DNA from: Apostichopus japonicus
Taxonomy: Eukaryota; Echinodermata; Holothuroidea; Aspidochirotida; Stichopodidae
Assembly: GCF_037975245.1 (NCBI RefSeq)
Contig: NC_092578.1
Coordinates: 7,589,501-7,653,500, forward strand
Reading direction: 5' to 3'
DNA: 64,000 bases
Shown here: positions 1 to 12,819 of the stretch, piece after piece
Layout of the letters: every line of letters begins with the position of its first letter
Numbering within the stretch: position 1 is the stretch's first letter
Position numbers and translations under genes: made by a program
The notes under the pieces: generated by a model
Databases searched by the model: none
Seen by the model: only the letters and a program-made list of their open reading frames with translations
What the model was told of the DNA's origin: nothing

Positions 1-430
1 AATGAATGAATGGATGGATGAATATATTCATGATTGAATGAATCAATTAATGAATCAACCCATGCATGAGAGAATGAATGAATATAGCAATAACTGAATT
101 ACTGTAATAATAAACGAACGACCGGATGAATAAATACAAGAATGAATGAATTAGTGAACGAACGATTGAAAACATGAATAAATGGATGGATAGATGAATG
201 AATTTAATATAATAATGAACGAATAAATACAAGAATGAATGCATACCGGTATATATTTTTAATTAATTAGTCTACGAACGAATGAATACATTAATGAATG
301 AATGGATGGATGAATGGACGGGTGTATGAATGCATGAATGAATACATATTAATGACTGACTGAATGAACAAAAACGACTGGATACATGAATGAATGAATG
401 AATGAATGTATGAACGGGTGACGGTGATGA
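1..430. repeat. Imperfect GAAT/GGAT tetranucleotide microsatellite
   Basis: Stretches of tandem GAAT, GGAT and related tetranucleotides cover most of this segment, with interruptions at about 100-115 and 245-285. The open frames on the minus strand here only translate the repeat (His-Ser-Phe-Ile type peptides), so they are not genes. The array runs off the left edge of the window. Confidence 0.9.
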
Positions 431-689
431 AGTTATTTTGAAAAAAAAACATTGGAATATATACGCATGTGCATAGGCCTATAGGGTATGTCATGATTAT
501 GTCACTGTAGTTTTAATATTTATACTACGACATAGTATGAAATTTATCAGCAGAACTGCATGTATACCATATATATTTCTATATATCCTAATAATGTTGG
601 CGTTCTCCGCGGAACTGGCAAAGTGCTTAAAAAAGAAAATATTAAATTAGTATATAGAAAGATAAGAACAGCAACGAAAATTAACTTAC

Positions 690-786
690 GACCAATGTTT
701 GGAATATTTCTCTGTCCAATCGTTTGTTGGCAAAGCAGGAGCCCACACAGCGCAATCAAAAGATACACATTTAGTGAAATATCCAT
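690..786 (-). CDS. Candidate first coding exon of a secreted or membrane protein (leftward gene, partial)
   Basis: Reading leftward from an ATG at 786-784, the frame gives a textbook signal peptide. A short polar start is followed by a hydrophobic core (VYLLIALCGLLLC, about residues 7-19) and a polar QQTIGQ stretch suited to signal peptidase cleavage. After 32 codons plus one base a consensus 5' splice site GTAAGT follows (complement of 684-689), giving a phase-1 exon end, which is common after signal-peptide exons. TA-rich sequence at about 822-852 lies upstream and could hold a TATA element. The remaining exons would lie left of the window. No family can be named from 32 residues. A chance open frame is possible; the call rests on the combination of hydrophobic core, phase and donor site. 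Confidence 0.45.
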
Positions 787-3700
787 TTTTATTTTCACAA
801 CAATAACGATCGTTCCTCTCAATATATATGTATATATATATAAATATATCTGTAGATTCAGTTCATAGAGCTTTCACGTTACAACACTTCGGCTGATGTG
901 ATATGTAAATGCTATTGCTCGGTTTAATTAACAACACTGAGAGTTTGTAAATATTGTATGAGTTATTTACGCTATGCTAAATAATTTTGTAATGATGACA
1001 TCGGGAACACCCAAAAGCAGTGAAGGCTTTTGACACCTAAAACAATGCACTTGTGCACCACCTGTTTTAGATTCATTGTTATCGATCGATAAATATTCGT
1101 TGTACCATTACAAAGAGAATTTTTCCCCATACATGATTGTTCGTAGGTTAAACGTATAATGAAGAAATACGATTACGTATATATAGAAAAATGTAAGCCT
1201 TTCTATCGTAGAACTATAATCAGTTGTTCAAGTTTAGTAACGCTAAACATGATATGTCGGTTTATATCGGGGGCCAATACCATATACTTGCAGACGGTGT
1301 GCTTAGAATCGAGCAATTTACACAGGAGGTGATAAGCATGATCGACTTTAATGGGGGGGGGGGCGTAAAATACTCTTGCCCACCCCACCCAACCCCAACA
1401 CAATCCTGAGATAAACGAAAGTGTCAGACTTGTGGAGCGAAGATTTCAGTGAGCACACTACAATTTGAAGGCAACATAGTTCATCATATTGCCACCCCGT
1501 GTGAAAAGAATAAAACATGACTACGTCTCCAACACTGAAGTATTTTTCGAAACGAAAAAGGAATTTTACTTCATTTACTTGCAAATTGATACCATTTAAT
1601 CTATTCCGAATAAAATGGTGACAATGCTATATGTGATGTGTTGTACAATTAAAATTATTTCAAGTTCAGGCCTATTTAAAACTTCTTCCATTACAACGCA
1701 ATTTCCTGCAATTGTAATTAAAAGTTGTGTAAAAAAGTAAGTTGGCCTGACGTTTCGATCAGAGCAGTAAGCAAGTAACAGTAACAGAAGGAACAAAAAA
1801 CACGCACAGAATACAGACAGGTTAATGAGCATGGTGAACACAAAGAGATAGAAGTAAGGGGATTAGTAGACAAGGGATGGAGATAAGAAAGAAAGAAATT
1901 AAGTAATTAAAAGTTGTCAGCAAAATAATTCCAACACAGTTAGATTAGTTTAGGCCTGTATACCTCGGAGGTTAATATGCATCGCCTCGCTTTTTTGTCG
2001 GCCACTAATTTCATTTTAGATTGGTATATTTCTTAAAAGTTCTTAAGAAAAACTCGGTAAACTTTTCGTCCTCGCTCTTTATGATGTTCCTCAAAGGAAG
2101 GAAGGACTCGAAACATACTAAATTGCTTTCGATGAGATTACCGTGGGCAATGCATGGTTCTGCCTGTCTACAATATATCTAAATGGTATCTTAATTTTCT
2201 AAAATCTGACTAGCGCCATTATTATTATAATAAGTTTAGTAAACCGGAAGTGTTGCCGTTACCGTACACAGCTTCTATTGTACACATTACCGATAGTAAT
2301 ACTACGAGATGAAGTTTTGGCTATCTCGCGCATTTGTGCCATTGTGATACTTTGTGCGTATGTACACAGGGGCAGTGGGTCACTCAAATGCGGTTGGGTG
2401 ATTCATTAATAATTCTAATTGTTTCAGTATCATTTCACCGCAAGCGAGAATCCGGACATCCTTTTGAACTTCTAACACGATATTTAGTAAAGACTGCAAG
2501 CCACCACGAAATTCGAGACTTTTTTCGTTGACTTGGGAGTTGGGGCAATTTATTGCTACTAACTACAGCTTACTGTACTATACTGTCCTACCATTTGGTG
2601 GTCTGACTGAGAAAGTGAGAAAATATTAACCACAGCCAACAAAATTAACAATGTAAGTACATTTATCCATTGTGGTATTTTCGATAAAGCATAAACCACT
2701 CTTACCACAAGAATGGTTTCTTGTAATAACTATGTAGTCTAATAATTTAAGCCGGTAAGCACTAAGATCTGATGACTGCCTATGTAACCTAATAATATCA
2801 TTACTGTTACTTGTTAGTGTTACTGTTACTTAGGCTAGGGGTCGAAGACTACAACGACGTTAAGCCCTTCTGCTCAGACAGACTTTCCCCTAACTGGTTA
2901 TACGGTCCAGCCTAGGTCAAATCCAAGGTCTTGTTATGATACATCCATACATTTGCCCCTGTCTTATATGAGCGTGCTGTTGGACATACCAAGTTTACAA
3001 ATAGCCGAATGCTGAATGTCAAAAAAGTGTTAGACTCATACAGTACATTGTCAACATGATTATTTACTAATACTATATAATTTTAGTAAGCCAACCACAA
3101 TAAAAGATTGTTTAGACTATCAAGATTGAATGCATGCCATAAGGAGGCTCGCAGTTCAGAGCTAGTGCCATTTTCATGGTACCTTTCATAATCAATCTTA
3201 AACCCCTCAAAGGGAAGAATATTTTCGTTTGAAAATTCATGAACCAGTGAACGTTTGGATTGTGAAATTTGCCGTCAACGTGAAGCAAATTATCGCACAG
3301 GTTAAATAGAACATATCTGGGCTTCCGTTAAGATTCTTTAGAACTACTGAGTAAGGTTTATGCAAGAAATGAATGGGTTTACTACGTTGCATAACTATAT
3401 AGATAGATTTGTTTACATCTGTCAGTAGGCCTAGATTTCAATAACCATTAGTATTGCAGAGTGTAGGTACTGCTCTCCCTATGCTAATAAGTAGATCATA
3501 TTTGTTCTTTTCATATTTATCATTCCTTTCTTACCTATCACCTATACATGCGCACTCTATCATATCCATCTATCATATCATATCTAATCTACCATAGCTT
3601 AAGAACTGTGTAGATCGTTTCCCCAACCTTTGACCAAGATCATATGTACAGTAGTACTTTCCCTTTCAAAGTGACTTGTGATACTTTCACTTCACATAAT

Positions 3701-6700
3701 ATCCATCATGATCTCCTAACTACAGTCTCAATGTTAGGAAACTGGGGTCAGGATCGATCAAGTTCTTTGGTTTTGTGTCCAGACTGTCGCTTGGCTGACT
3801 TAAAAGTCCCAAGAGGACTACTGGTAGGCCTACTGTATGTGCATACTCTACATGCTGAAAGTCCACAGTAACTCACAGAATGAGTACAGTATGCTTCAGG
3901 GATCGCAATGAAAACAAACAACAATGCTGAAATAATCCCACATACCTCAGCAATTTACATTCTCTGCATTTTATAGAAAGTTCTGCTGTAACAGGGAAAT
4001 AATTGAATACTTTCTTGTGACCTATTGTATAGTAGGAGTGGTAGGACAGTAGTGTAGGGCTAACATGTTTGCACTATGAATGAATGAATGAGGAGCATTA
4101 TACCACACAGTAAACTTGTTAATATACACAAATGAAGGTTCTGAAGCCAAAGAATTCTTTCTCAAATATGTTTGTAAACTAATCCATCCTAAGTGTTTGC
4201 TAAATTTACATTTAGAATTTGTTAATAGGTTAGGGATTACAGTATTTAAAAGTCAACACCGGGATATGTACAGTATGCAGCTACATGTGTAACAATAGTG
4301 TGGGTGTCAATATATAAACCTTTACAAAATAGTAGTTTGGTGGGGAAGTGGTGGGGGGGGGACAACATTACAACTTTTTACTGTTGTAGAAATTCCAGGA
4401 TGAATTTTGACATATAATTTGTTAATTTGAGTATTTTCACTCTGAAATCAAGAAATGACAGTAAAACCATAAATTATATCCAAATCGAACATTATGGGTT
4501 TTTCTTTTATCTTTCATCTGGGATGACTTTGATCATCTTTTATCTGATGGATTTGGGAGTAGGGCCCTAGGGGTGGGGAGGGGGAGGGGGTAGGGATGCA
4601 AGGTTGTAGTGAAATGAGTCTTGTATTTACCTTAGACCTTTAATAGAAGAATTCTCCATAATTCCAACCTTTCATGTTTGTGACTTGACCAGTACAGAAT
4701 AATGAGCACTATGTCCTTATCTGTTTTTTTTTACTCTTCCAAGTAATCCAGGCATTTCTTAATCATTTTAACATGACAAAAACCATGAAAAACCATGATA
4801 TGAAAGACAGGCATATGTGGATTGTGTTAAATCATAACACAAACAACAGGAAGTATTTTACTATCACGTATTCCTGTAAATTTGACTTTTAACTGTCAGG
4901 GAAGCAAACTTGTTACTTTAATTTCAGTCACAAATGGCAATTCTGCTGAATTTTTGTCGTTGCTTTCATTTAAAAAATTATGAAATGTTCTGGTATGATT
5001 CTTTGGTCACCTACGGGTATGGTGAAGCTTAAATTGTTGTTTTAACCCACCCACTCTACTATTATGATGTTGAGAGAGTTTTGTCTGTTCTGCTTTATAG
5101 ATGGTGACGAAATCTCACAGTAAAGTAGTTTTGGTACCTACAGCTTTTTCAGCTTTCATACAGTTTAACATATTTGGGCAATTTTACCTATCGGTTTTGA
5201 GTTTGCCTTAATACAGTAGCTTTTATCGGTACCATGACAAGTTACTCGTAGTTTCCTCATACCTGCAACTCCATAGAATTCTCTGGTAGTTATCTCTCAG
5301 AAATGACAGGCCATCACGCATCGCTCCGCATCGACCACAACTTATCTTTTAAATCGGCAGGCATGCTTTTCTTTACCATCAAACAGGACCACCGTAGCCT
5401 TGAAGTGGTAAAAATTGTGACAGTCTCTTTTATTCACGTCTAGCTATAAATACAGACCTCCTCCAATTTGGCAACAAAGGGCAGTACTGTGTCGTGTAGT
5501 CAGGGGAATAAATAAGTATAAGACAAGTAAACCGAACACAGCAGTCACGTAAATCCAACTCCTTGTCTAATTCCACTTGCAAACTTTATATATACATGTT
5601 AAATACCAAACAGTAACATAATTAACTATGACAATAAAACTGAAGTAAAACACATTTCCATAAATGCCATATATTTAGCAAATAATAATTAGATGTCACA
5701 TACTATATGTAAGGAAGTATGAAGCAGTTGCAACTCAAGACATACAATGTCTCACATGGATTCTTGACTCTTGATGTCTGGTCGAATATATATGTGTAAA
5801 TAGTCACGTTTACATTGCTTCGGCGTATCACTTCCCTGTCCTCTCACAATAACCGTACTCTCGCTTATCAGTTTATCTGGAAACGACATTTTTGTCTAAA
5901 AAATTGGGAATACCGATATAAAGGTCACCATAACTATAACGATCATCGATTTATTTTGCAGAGTTTTGGTGGAGATAGGAACAGAACAGGTAAGGTATTG
6001 TATGTCGGTGAAGCATGGCTGTATTGTGCTGTGCATGTGAAAGCGGATTGTCAGAGCAAAATTTGTGATTACTTGAAACGAATTTGAATAAAATTTGTGG
6101 CATTTTGATGTAGCTGACATAGCTTTTTCGTGACTTTGTTGAATAGTTTTTGTTTTTTTCAATACTTATTGGTAGAGGATATGCTAGGCAGGTTTGTGTC
6201 TTTATGTGTTTTATGTTTTGCCTTTTAGACGTGTTAAACTTTCTCTTTGGTTTGGTGTGATGACATATTTACAATAATTTAAAAGTTTGAGGTAAATTTG
6301 TTGTCACTTACCAAACAATTGAAGACAGTGTTACTTTACATATACACAGTCAAAACTGTGCAACAACCTTAGTATGCAGTATCTGTAATACAGTATTTGT
6401 AAACTTTTGACAACACCTTTCACATAATAGATGTATATTGACTTTAATGTTTATATTGGTACCATAAAATAGCTGTCTGTGCAAAAGTTGACAGAAGTTG
6501 TAAACTGGAGCTTTTAAAGCTTATTTTCATGTAACAATATACTGAACTAATTAAAATGTTAATTACAATTAAGAAGGAAGAATGAGAATGAGAAGACTAG
6601 TTACATGAATGATTTAAATATGACTAAGACGAGAGAAATCAAAGAAAATAAGTTTCTCAAATTTGCCATCCCAGTAGGGCTTGAGTTAGTTTATTATGGA

Positions 6701-9700
6701 GAAAGATACAATGTGTATCCTAATACACCTACTGTATAATCAGAGGTTAGAACTGAATGCCAACAGATTTGGCCAAAATATGAAAACTTTAATTTTACAC
6801 TTGTACGGCAATGAATCCCTTCATTTATCAATCGTATATTGTCAATGCTGTGGATTTTTGGTGTACAGTTTATATCCAGTTTTGTCAGTGTAAAAGAGCT
6901 ACCAATTAGTTTACCATACAGCTATATATGAATGATGAGAGAAGGGACCTGCTGGACAAAAAATATTAAAGATAAAAAAGATAAAACATGATTTTGCTTA
7001 CAATTTGTAAATATCTGGCTGATGGATTTCCAAAATGCCAGTTTATGAGCTACTTTATATGACTATATGTTTGCTGTTAAAATATGTTGAATGTCTCCTC
7101 CAATTTCTTACCTAAATCTGACCTTCTAGTTTTCTTTGAATTTATTATTTATAATTATCTTCATCTAGACTGGATATTTCTTTCTGTATCGTTTCCTTCT
7201 CCACTTTCATATTTTTGGTACTGAACAAAGTAAATTGTCGTTGACAAAATTGAAAGGACATTTTGGTATAGTAAATTCATATCAAAGAAAGAACTAAAAA
7301 TCCTATTTGAAAGGAAAAGTGTGGACTATGGTTTAATATTGTTTTAAACGTATTTCAGGCTATTACTGAACAGTGAATCGTCTAGCTCTGTCACTTAAAG
7401 AATAAATATTTTGATTTAATATCTCATTTGCCTATTGAACTACATGTATGTATAACAATATCTGTGAATGTTATTTTGTGTAGTGGTGGGTTATATGATA
7501 GACTATGAGCAACATGCATGCAGGCATGACATGTCAATTGTTCATGCATGTCACATTTGGAATAATTTGTTATGGTTTCTTATCTGTGTTCATGGAGCAT
7601 GTTAAGTAGTGTGGCAATGCCAGGAAATATTTGGTTATTTGCAGACGCCTCTTTTTTCCTGTTTAACAAGTTTCAACTCTTTTTAAATGTTCAAGAGTAC
7701 TATTTAGTAAACGCAAATTTCATAATTTGCAACAGCTTCAGAATGAAAAAGATGTTGAAAAGCCTATTAAACTACTTTGACCTCTCTCTACCAAATAAAA
7801 ACATCATTATTTTTAAGTGTAACACATATCTCCCATAGAAATCTGTGGAACTGTAGCATTGTATTACACTATATGTACAAAACTGTACATATACAGTATA
7901 CCATCATCGTCACTGTAATGTATATATGCTACCTAATATATAAACAATTGAGTATGATGATCATTTTTATTTTTGTCAACATCGTCATTACAATACTATT
8001 TGCCCACGGTCTGTTACCTTGTGTACAGTAGTTGGATAAAATTACCTGGTGCACCCTTTCTTTCCTCCGTTGCTCTGGTGTGTCATCTTTCCTCTGAGGC
8101 TATATTTATTTAATAAAAAAAAAGTTCTGAGAAAGAACTCCCCGACTGCTCAGAGGGAATCAAAATTCATACATGAACCAAGTTGAGTCTTCAGTTCCTA
8201 TTATAATACACACTGTACCGCAGGCATGACTGTAGATCTTACACCACACAGATCTAATGAATGAGTAAGAGCCGGACAGAATTGGCACATGTATACAGAT
8301 CAATCGTATCATTGATGAGAAACATCATCCCGAGATGCGAACGACGACTGCGAAGGCCGTAGCAGAAAATGACTGCGCTAGACTCCCATTGACATGTTCT
8401 CGCACAAACTCAGATGCAAGTTTAACGACTCATTGAACGGCCCCACATAGAAATCCATATGCTCATTAGCTCGGTGGATGCATTAAAAAGACGAAGAAGA
8501 AGAATAAGCGGAATAAAAAATAGACAGCGTGCAGGAAAGTCACTGTGTGTACGTGTACAATATTAGGATGCAGAGTTAGGCAATGGAAAAGAGAGTGGTG
8601 CCAATAAGTGGGGGTTACAGCGATGTTGTTCTTTCTGACGTTTTTCGACATCTGGAACGTCGTTTTAATTGAACTGTAGTTCTCGTCAGCTGTGCTAGGA
8701 GAGTAAGAAGCCAAAGAAAATTGAAAACAAGAGTTAGAAGGAAGCAACAACAAGGTGACAGAGATTGAAGGTCGCTTGTCATTAATTGCAATTGCCTGAA
8801 GCAGGGATATGGTATAGAAAAAACATTTTGTTTTGTGTGATTGTCGAAGATCACTCGGGTTAGTGTGTGTACAGTGAGTAACATTAGTATCGGTAGTAAA
8901 CTTCACCTGACGTACAGTATAACAGTGAAAGTACTGGACTACTGTACTGCTATACTGGTTAAGGGGACAGCTGAAGAAGTCATATAATCATAGCAGAGTA
9001 TCATATGGTGGAAGAAAACTTAGACATGCAGATAATATAATCTCATTTTGATGGATGCATTTTTAGGATCAGTTTTGGACCTTCCTGAATTTAAAAGCGG
9101 ACGTAACTTTATCCCCGAAGAAGCACCTTACAACCGTTAAATTTTGTTAGTGGTACATGAAACTGTTCAACTAAAGTTACAAGGTATTTATTGAAAATGG
9201 TGTGATTTTTGTGAGGATCTGATGGAAACAAGGAATTGCCACAATGAAATCTTTGTAAATGGAACAGTTAAGTTTTACTTTCATTTGAGCGACTACTTCT
9301 GAGAATTAGTAATAAACGGTAAGCATAGTGGTCAGTTTGTCGTTTTGATTTCTCGTTCAGTTATAAATACAGTAAGGGTTTTTGCATACTGTTTAAATGA
9401 AGCATTGATTACTGTATGGGACTAAGCACTTGTAACTCTCTTTCCAGCAGCAACTGCTCCAGCTGTTAATACTGCATGGAAATGCATTTCCCTAGTTACT
9501 GCATTGTTACCATAGTTACTGTACAAAACCCACAAATTTAAATTCTTATATACGTATGCACTGACCAGGGTATTATTTATGATGGAGTAGATTGTTAAGT
9601 TGAAGAAAAGTATTTCAATAATTAACCTTGCTCTTAAGAAGGTATCTTCATGTTCAAAAGCTTTGTCAACAAAATATGAATATTCCAAAATTACAGCAGT

Positions 9701-9779
9701 CCATATGAACAGCTGTTAACATCCTCTAGTTACAGGATGCGTGCCATAAATATTTTTGTTAAAGGTTAATGAGGCGGGC
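787..9779. other. Intergenic or upstream region with no gene recognised
   Basis: I find no conserved coding exon on either strand. The stretch holds short G-runs (1351-1362, 4358-4367), a (T)n/(A)n-rich background, scattered AGGCCT and TACTGTA words and a few isolated splice-like sites. The longest open frame (minus strand, 8466-8906, 146 codons) has an unstructured composition rich in His, Thr and Ser and matches no family I know. The segment at about 8330-8500, ending in a GAAGAA-rich stretch after a TTAGCTCGGTGG motif, could be an old retroposon end, but this is only an impression. Confidence 0.6.
4567..4598 (+). repeat. G-rich tract with G-quadruplex potential
   Basis: Four or more runs of three to five Gs separated by one or two bases are visible just after a GGGCCC site. 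This fits the usual G3+N1-7 quadruplex pattern on the + strand. No gene is attached to it. Confidence 0.6.
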
Positions 9780-10148
9780 TTAAAGGGTGTGAAGACTCGC
9801 GCAAAAAGAAACGTTTAATGCCGGTAATCTGACCTAGTTTCGAATGAGGTGTAACAGAAGTGTTAGACACCACCATCGATCCCAGAAAATACACAAACAG
9901 CTTGCTACCATTGGTAATTAGACGCTAGTGTACAGTCAGTACATACAGCTGCGGTCAATACCCACAGCACAGTGTACACACGATACAGCGATGGACATCT
10001 CAGGTCCAGCTAAAAGATAACAAGGTATCACGTTTCATTATTGTCTGCATTTTGTAGTGACACGAACAAAACGTCACTTGCAAGCAACGGAAAGTTAACT
10101 TTTTCAGATGAACGCACACGGTTTGGGGCGAGTCTTCAATGCCTTTAA
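9780..10148. mobile_element. TTAA-flanked MITE, copy 1 (piggyBac-like target site)
   Basis: The element is bounded by TTAA at 9780-9783 and 10145-10148. Its inverted ends share AAGGN(A/G)NTGAAGACTCGC. A second copy of similar length occurs in opposite orientation at 37190-37556, and the two share interior blocks, including the segment around CTGGGATCGATGGTGG (reverse complement here). TTAA duplication is typical of piggyBac-type transposition; the TIRs do not begin with the usual CCC, so superfamily assignment is inference. There is no transposase, so it is non-autonomous. The minus-strand open frame inside (10000-10296) is incidental. Confidence 0.8.
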
Positions 10149-10484
10149 CATTATCATACTCAAGCCTGTACATCATATAGACAGGAAGCATTGTTAAAAC
10201 AAAAATAGAACTTGCTTGTTCTTTTAACAAGCTTGAGGATGTCGGGAGAACAATCACTTCTGTTACTGTTGACGTAACGTTTGGATACATATACAATGCA
10301 CCCTAACACAGGGATGTATTAACCTACCACCTACATACAGTACATGCTATATATATGTACAGGTGTAGATAAAACCAATGATTGAATTTCCTTAATGGAA
10401 ACAGCTGTAAACCAGTTAGCCTTCAGCCTGTGAATTTTAATTGGATTCTTGCTCATCGCCGATCATTCAGTGTTGTGTTATTGG

Positions 10485-10515
10485 TATATAATTAGCGGTG
10501 GTCTTGGGGGTCGTC
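10485..10515 (+). promoter_or_regulatory. Candidate TATA promoter
   Basis: TATATAAT begins at 10485, and a pyrimidine-CA initiator-like site lies about 30 bases downstream (around 10514). A strong 5' splice site follows about 80 bases later. The arrangement would suit transcription of an untranslated leader exon toward the MRL gene. This is inferred from spacing only. Confidence 0.3.
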
Positions 10516-10595
10516 AAGACAGTGCTTGTTTTCGTCTATTCTGTATTGACACTGTAGGTGTGTCTTGGTTGTTTTGCCTGGAATTATTCACAAAG
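10515..10595 (+). other. Candidate untranslated first exon of the MRL gene
   Basis: The segment ends in CACAAAG followed by GTAAGTGG, a near-perfect donor, and contains no ATG. If spliced to the exon at 19472, the frame of the MRL protein has a TAG at 10555-10557 and no upstream ATG. Translation would then begin at the ATG at 19518. The link across 8.9 kb is a guess supported only by donor strength, promoter spacing and lack of a competing model. Confidence 0.25.
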
Positions 10596-11793
10596 GTAAG
10601 TGGTGCATATTTATGTAACTCTTAATATTACCAGTAGTATATAACCGTTAGTTTACGTTGTTTTACTGTTCACGTTCATGTTCTTTGGATTAATGTGGTA
10701 ACCTGGGCTACCCACTATATACATTTTCTCAATATTCTATTATAAGACAAAAGTCAGTTTTCATTTTGCTTTGCAAAAGTTGAGTGCTGATTAATTTTTT
10801 GTAGTCTACACTACACTACAGTACATATATAATACAACATTCAATGAATTATCTATAAATAACTATTATTATTATAAATCTATGTAAACAAGTACTTAAG
10901 TGTCGTGCTGTCCATATCAGTTACTGTATTGTGCAAATGTAGTACTTTAGATTTTGATGAATGGTGAAAAGTCTATATCTGTATTTAAATTGATATACTG
11001 TACATGCTGTGTTATGCTTAGTACTTACAGTACTAGTGTAAATAACAGCCATCTTGGCTTTATACAAAAAAAAATCATAAAGTACATTAGACACATTATT
11101 CCAAATTGAATTGAAGTATCCCACAATACAGTACACTAAAATTTGAAGAAGTACTGTGTATAGCCATGCAAAAGTTGATAATTTCATTAAACATTAACTA
11201 CCACAAACGTCAAAAAATGGAATTTAAAGAGATGAAAAATGAAAAGAAAATAGATTTAGTTGGCTCAGCATATGATCCTGATTAACCATCCCAAGTAAGG
11301 GTCTTATAGGTTGTGCGTGGTTAAATGGCAATTTTACTGTACAGTTTGTCACAACTATTGACATACTAAATACAATTTAGTGTGTGAAACGGAAGTCATC
11401 GGTGATGCAAACTCTTATTATGCAAAATGGACCGGTAGGAAAATATTGGCTTCAGTCTAGAAGAAATCAGCCTCACAAGTTTGCGTAGCTGGTAGAAATA
11501 CTCAGCATTCAATACTATATTCTTTTCAAGCGAGACATGACCCCCACGAGGGAGATTGCAAAATGCTCTTGGAATCCAGATGCCAAGATCAATGCACCTG
11601 GTATCCACAGTGCAATGTAATACTCAAGGGTGTAGTAATTGCTTGGTACACCCACAAACTATATACTGTATTGTATATGCTGTTGCAGCGAAGATTTTAT
11701 AATTTGTAAACAAACGTGACAGGATTTGATCAGTAACATGCTTGCACAAAATGGATCTACATTAGTTTGGGGTCTTGCACCTGGTCATTGTTG

Positions 11794-11799
11794 TTTATT
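11794..11799 (-). terminator. Candidate polyadenylation signal (AATAAA) for the minus-strand gene
   Basis: TTTATT on the + strand reads AATAAA on the minus strand. It lies about 160 bases past the stop codon at 11957-11959 of the candidate terminal exon, a usual distance. The hexamer is common in AT-rich DNA, so it is only supporting evidence. Confidence 0.25.
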
Positions 11800-11956
11800 T
11801 TGAGTAGTGTATTAAAGTACAGTGTAATGTACTACTGTACAGTATTCTATACTTTAAGTTTACTCACTTTACTGTTACCAAGGCTTCCGTGTGAATACTC
11901 ATGCGTAAGTGGATATTCCACAAGCCCTCTGCACAGCCGTCTGCATACTGTACATG

Positions 11957-12298
11957 TTAACTCGGTTGGTTGTTCCTAATTAACGATTTATTAACACTAG
12001 CTTTCAATCCCATTCTCAAAATACTGTGTCCCCACAAATCTATTGTAATGTAATATGTTGTGTTGTCTTTTTGTGTCATTTCATAATTTCTTGATGCAAT
12101 AACTACTGTTTGATGGAGTAAACTTAACAGATTACGCTCTTCCGGATGTTCCCATTTCTGGTACCACCAGAATGTGTCAAATTCAACAGCAAATGAAACT
12201 CTACTAGGTCTTCCTTTCCCTGTGAACTCCCTAATTAAGTTGGTTGCCTTCGTTTGCACCAATGATGGGAAATCATCCCCCAAAATCCCTGTTGTTAA
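11957..12298 (-). CDS. Candidate terminal coding exon of an unrecognised minus-strand gene
   Basis: An acceptor (AACAACAG on the minus strand) precedes two bases that complete a glycine codon with the G left by the exon at 12618-12819. The phases therefore match across a ~320-base intron. The frame then stays open for 112 codons to TAA at 11957-11959. The peptide is balanced in composition, with an aromatic patch (FDTFWWYQKWEHPEER, roughly in the middle) and a DLWGHSILRMG segment near the end; it is not low complexity. I do not recognise a domain. An AATAAA lies about 160 bases downstream. It could also be a decayed transposon gene. The phase match with its neighbour and the normal amino-acid use are the reasons to keep it. 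Confidence 0.45.
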   Translation of the reverse strand, partial: LTTGILGDDFPSLVQTKATNLIREFTGKGRPSRVSFAVEFDTFWWYQKWEHPEERNLLSLLHQTVVIASRNYEMTQKDNTTYYITIDLWGHSILRMGLKASVNKSLIRNNQPS

Positions 12299-12617
12299 CT
12301 GTGGGATGCTGACCCCTTGTCAGTCTGTAAAGTCTTGTTACAGTACTGTGTGACATGACCTTGCAATTGAAAGTTGGTAAAATGTGAATTTTGAAAGTTC
12401 AAACTGTAGAACAGATTTGGGCCAGGAAATCTATCATAGGACAAAATGTCTACCCACTGTACTTATAGTCTGTAAAGCAGCATTGTGCAGTAAGTAGTAT
12501 GCACTGTACCTACAGTACTATGTTGACGAACATGGAAATATTTACATTGAATTGGAAAGTAAAATAAAATAAGAGGTTTCTACATGCACTGTGTCCATGA
12601 TCCATTATTTTCCTTAC

Positions 12618-12819
12618 CACAAGTGTATGCCCATACATTATGTTCCCCGAAGTATACATGTACAGATTTAATGTTTTTAAATTGATTGCTGGGGTTGATT
12701 ACTCTACATGGGTACATTGTGTATGAGACGTGGCTCCGATGTTTTAAGGTTTTGTAGTCCACATTTAATGATAGGGTCTGGTAAACCTCACTGATGACTG
12801 CAGAACAGTTTCCCACAGG
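12618..12819 (-). CDS. Candidate internal coding exon of the same unrecognised minus-strand gene
   Basis: On the minus strand an AACAG acceptor at 12820-12822 opens a 67-codon frame. It ends at ACTTGTG followed by GTAAGG, a strong donor (complement of 12612-12617), leaving one base (phase 1) that fits the exon at 11957-12298. The in-frame TAA just upstream of the acceptor shows that coding must begin at the splice site. The peptide contains several Cys and aromatic residues (SYTMYPCRV, VHVYFGEHNVWAYTC), suggesting a folded, possibly extracellular or zinc-binding module. I cannot name the family. A preceding exon ending in phase 0 is required and was not found. The start exon at 19918-20080 ends in phase 1, so it cannot join directly. 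Confidence 0.45.

Noticed and set aside
47-494. Minus-strand frames rich in His, Ser, Phe and Ile
   Set aside because: They only translate the tetranucleotide repeat.
1596-1841. Minus-strand 81-codon frame with a hydrophobic start (FLFLLLLLLAYC) resembling a signal peptide
   Set aside because: No good donor follows the hydrophobic part and the rest has no pattern; T-rich DNA readily gives such frames. Weaker than the candidate at 690-786.
5962-5989. 28-base segment with ATTTTGCAG before it and AACAG/GTAAGG after it
   Set aside because: Splice consensus is good but nothing connects it to any gene; it could be an upstream untranslated exon of the MRL gene, but there is no evidence for that.
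8466-8906. 146-codon minus-strand open frame
   Set aside because: No recognisable domain, unusual composition, no splice or promoter context; likely chance or an old repeat.
11396-11608. 70-codon minus-strand open frame, with another open frame over the same bases
   Set aside because: Two overlapping frames are open and neither resembles a known family; it lies beyond the presumed 3' end of the minus-strand gene at 11957. Possibly a transposon remnant.
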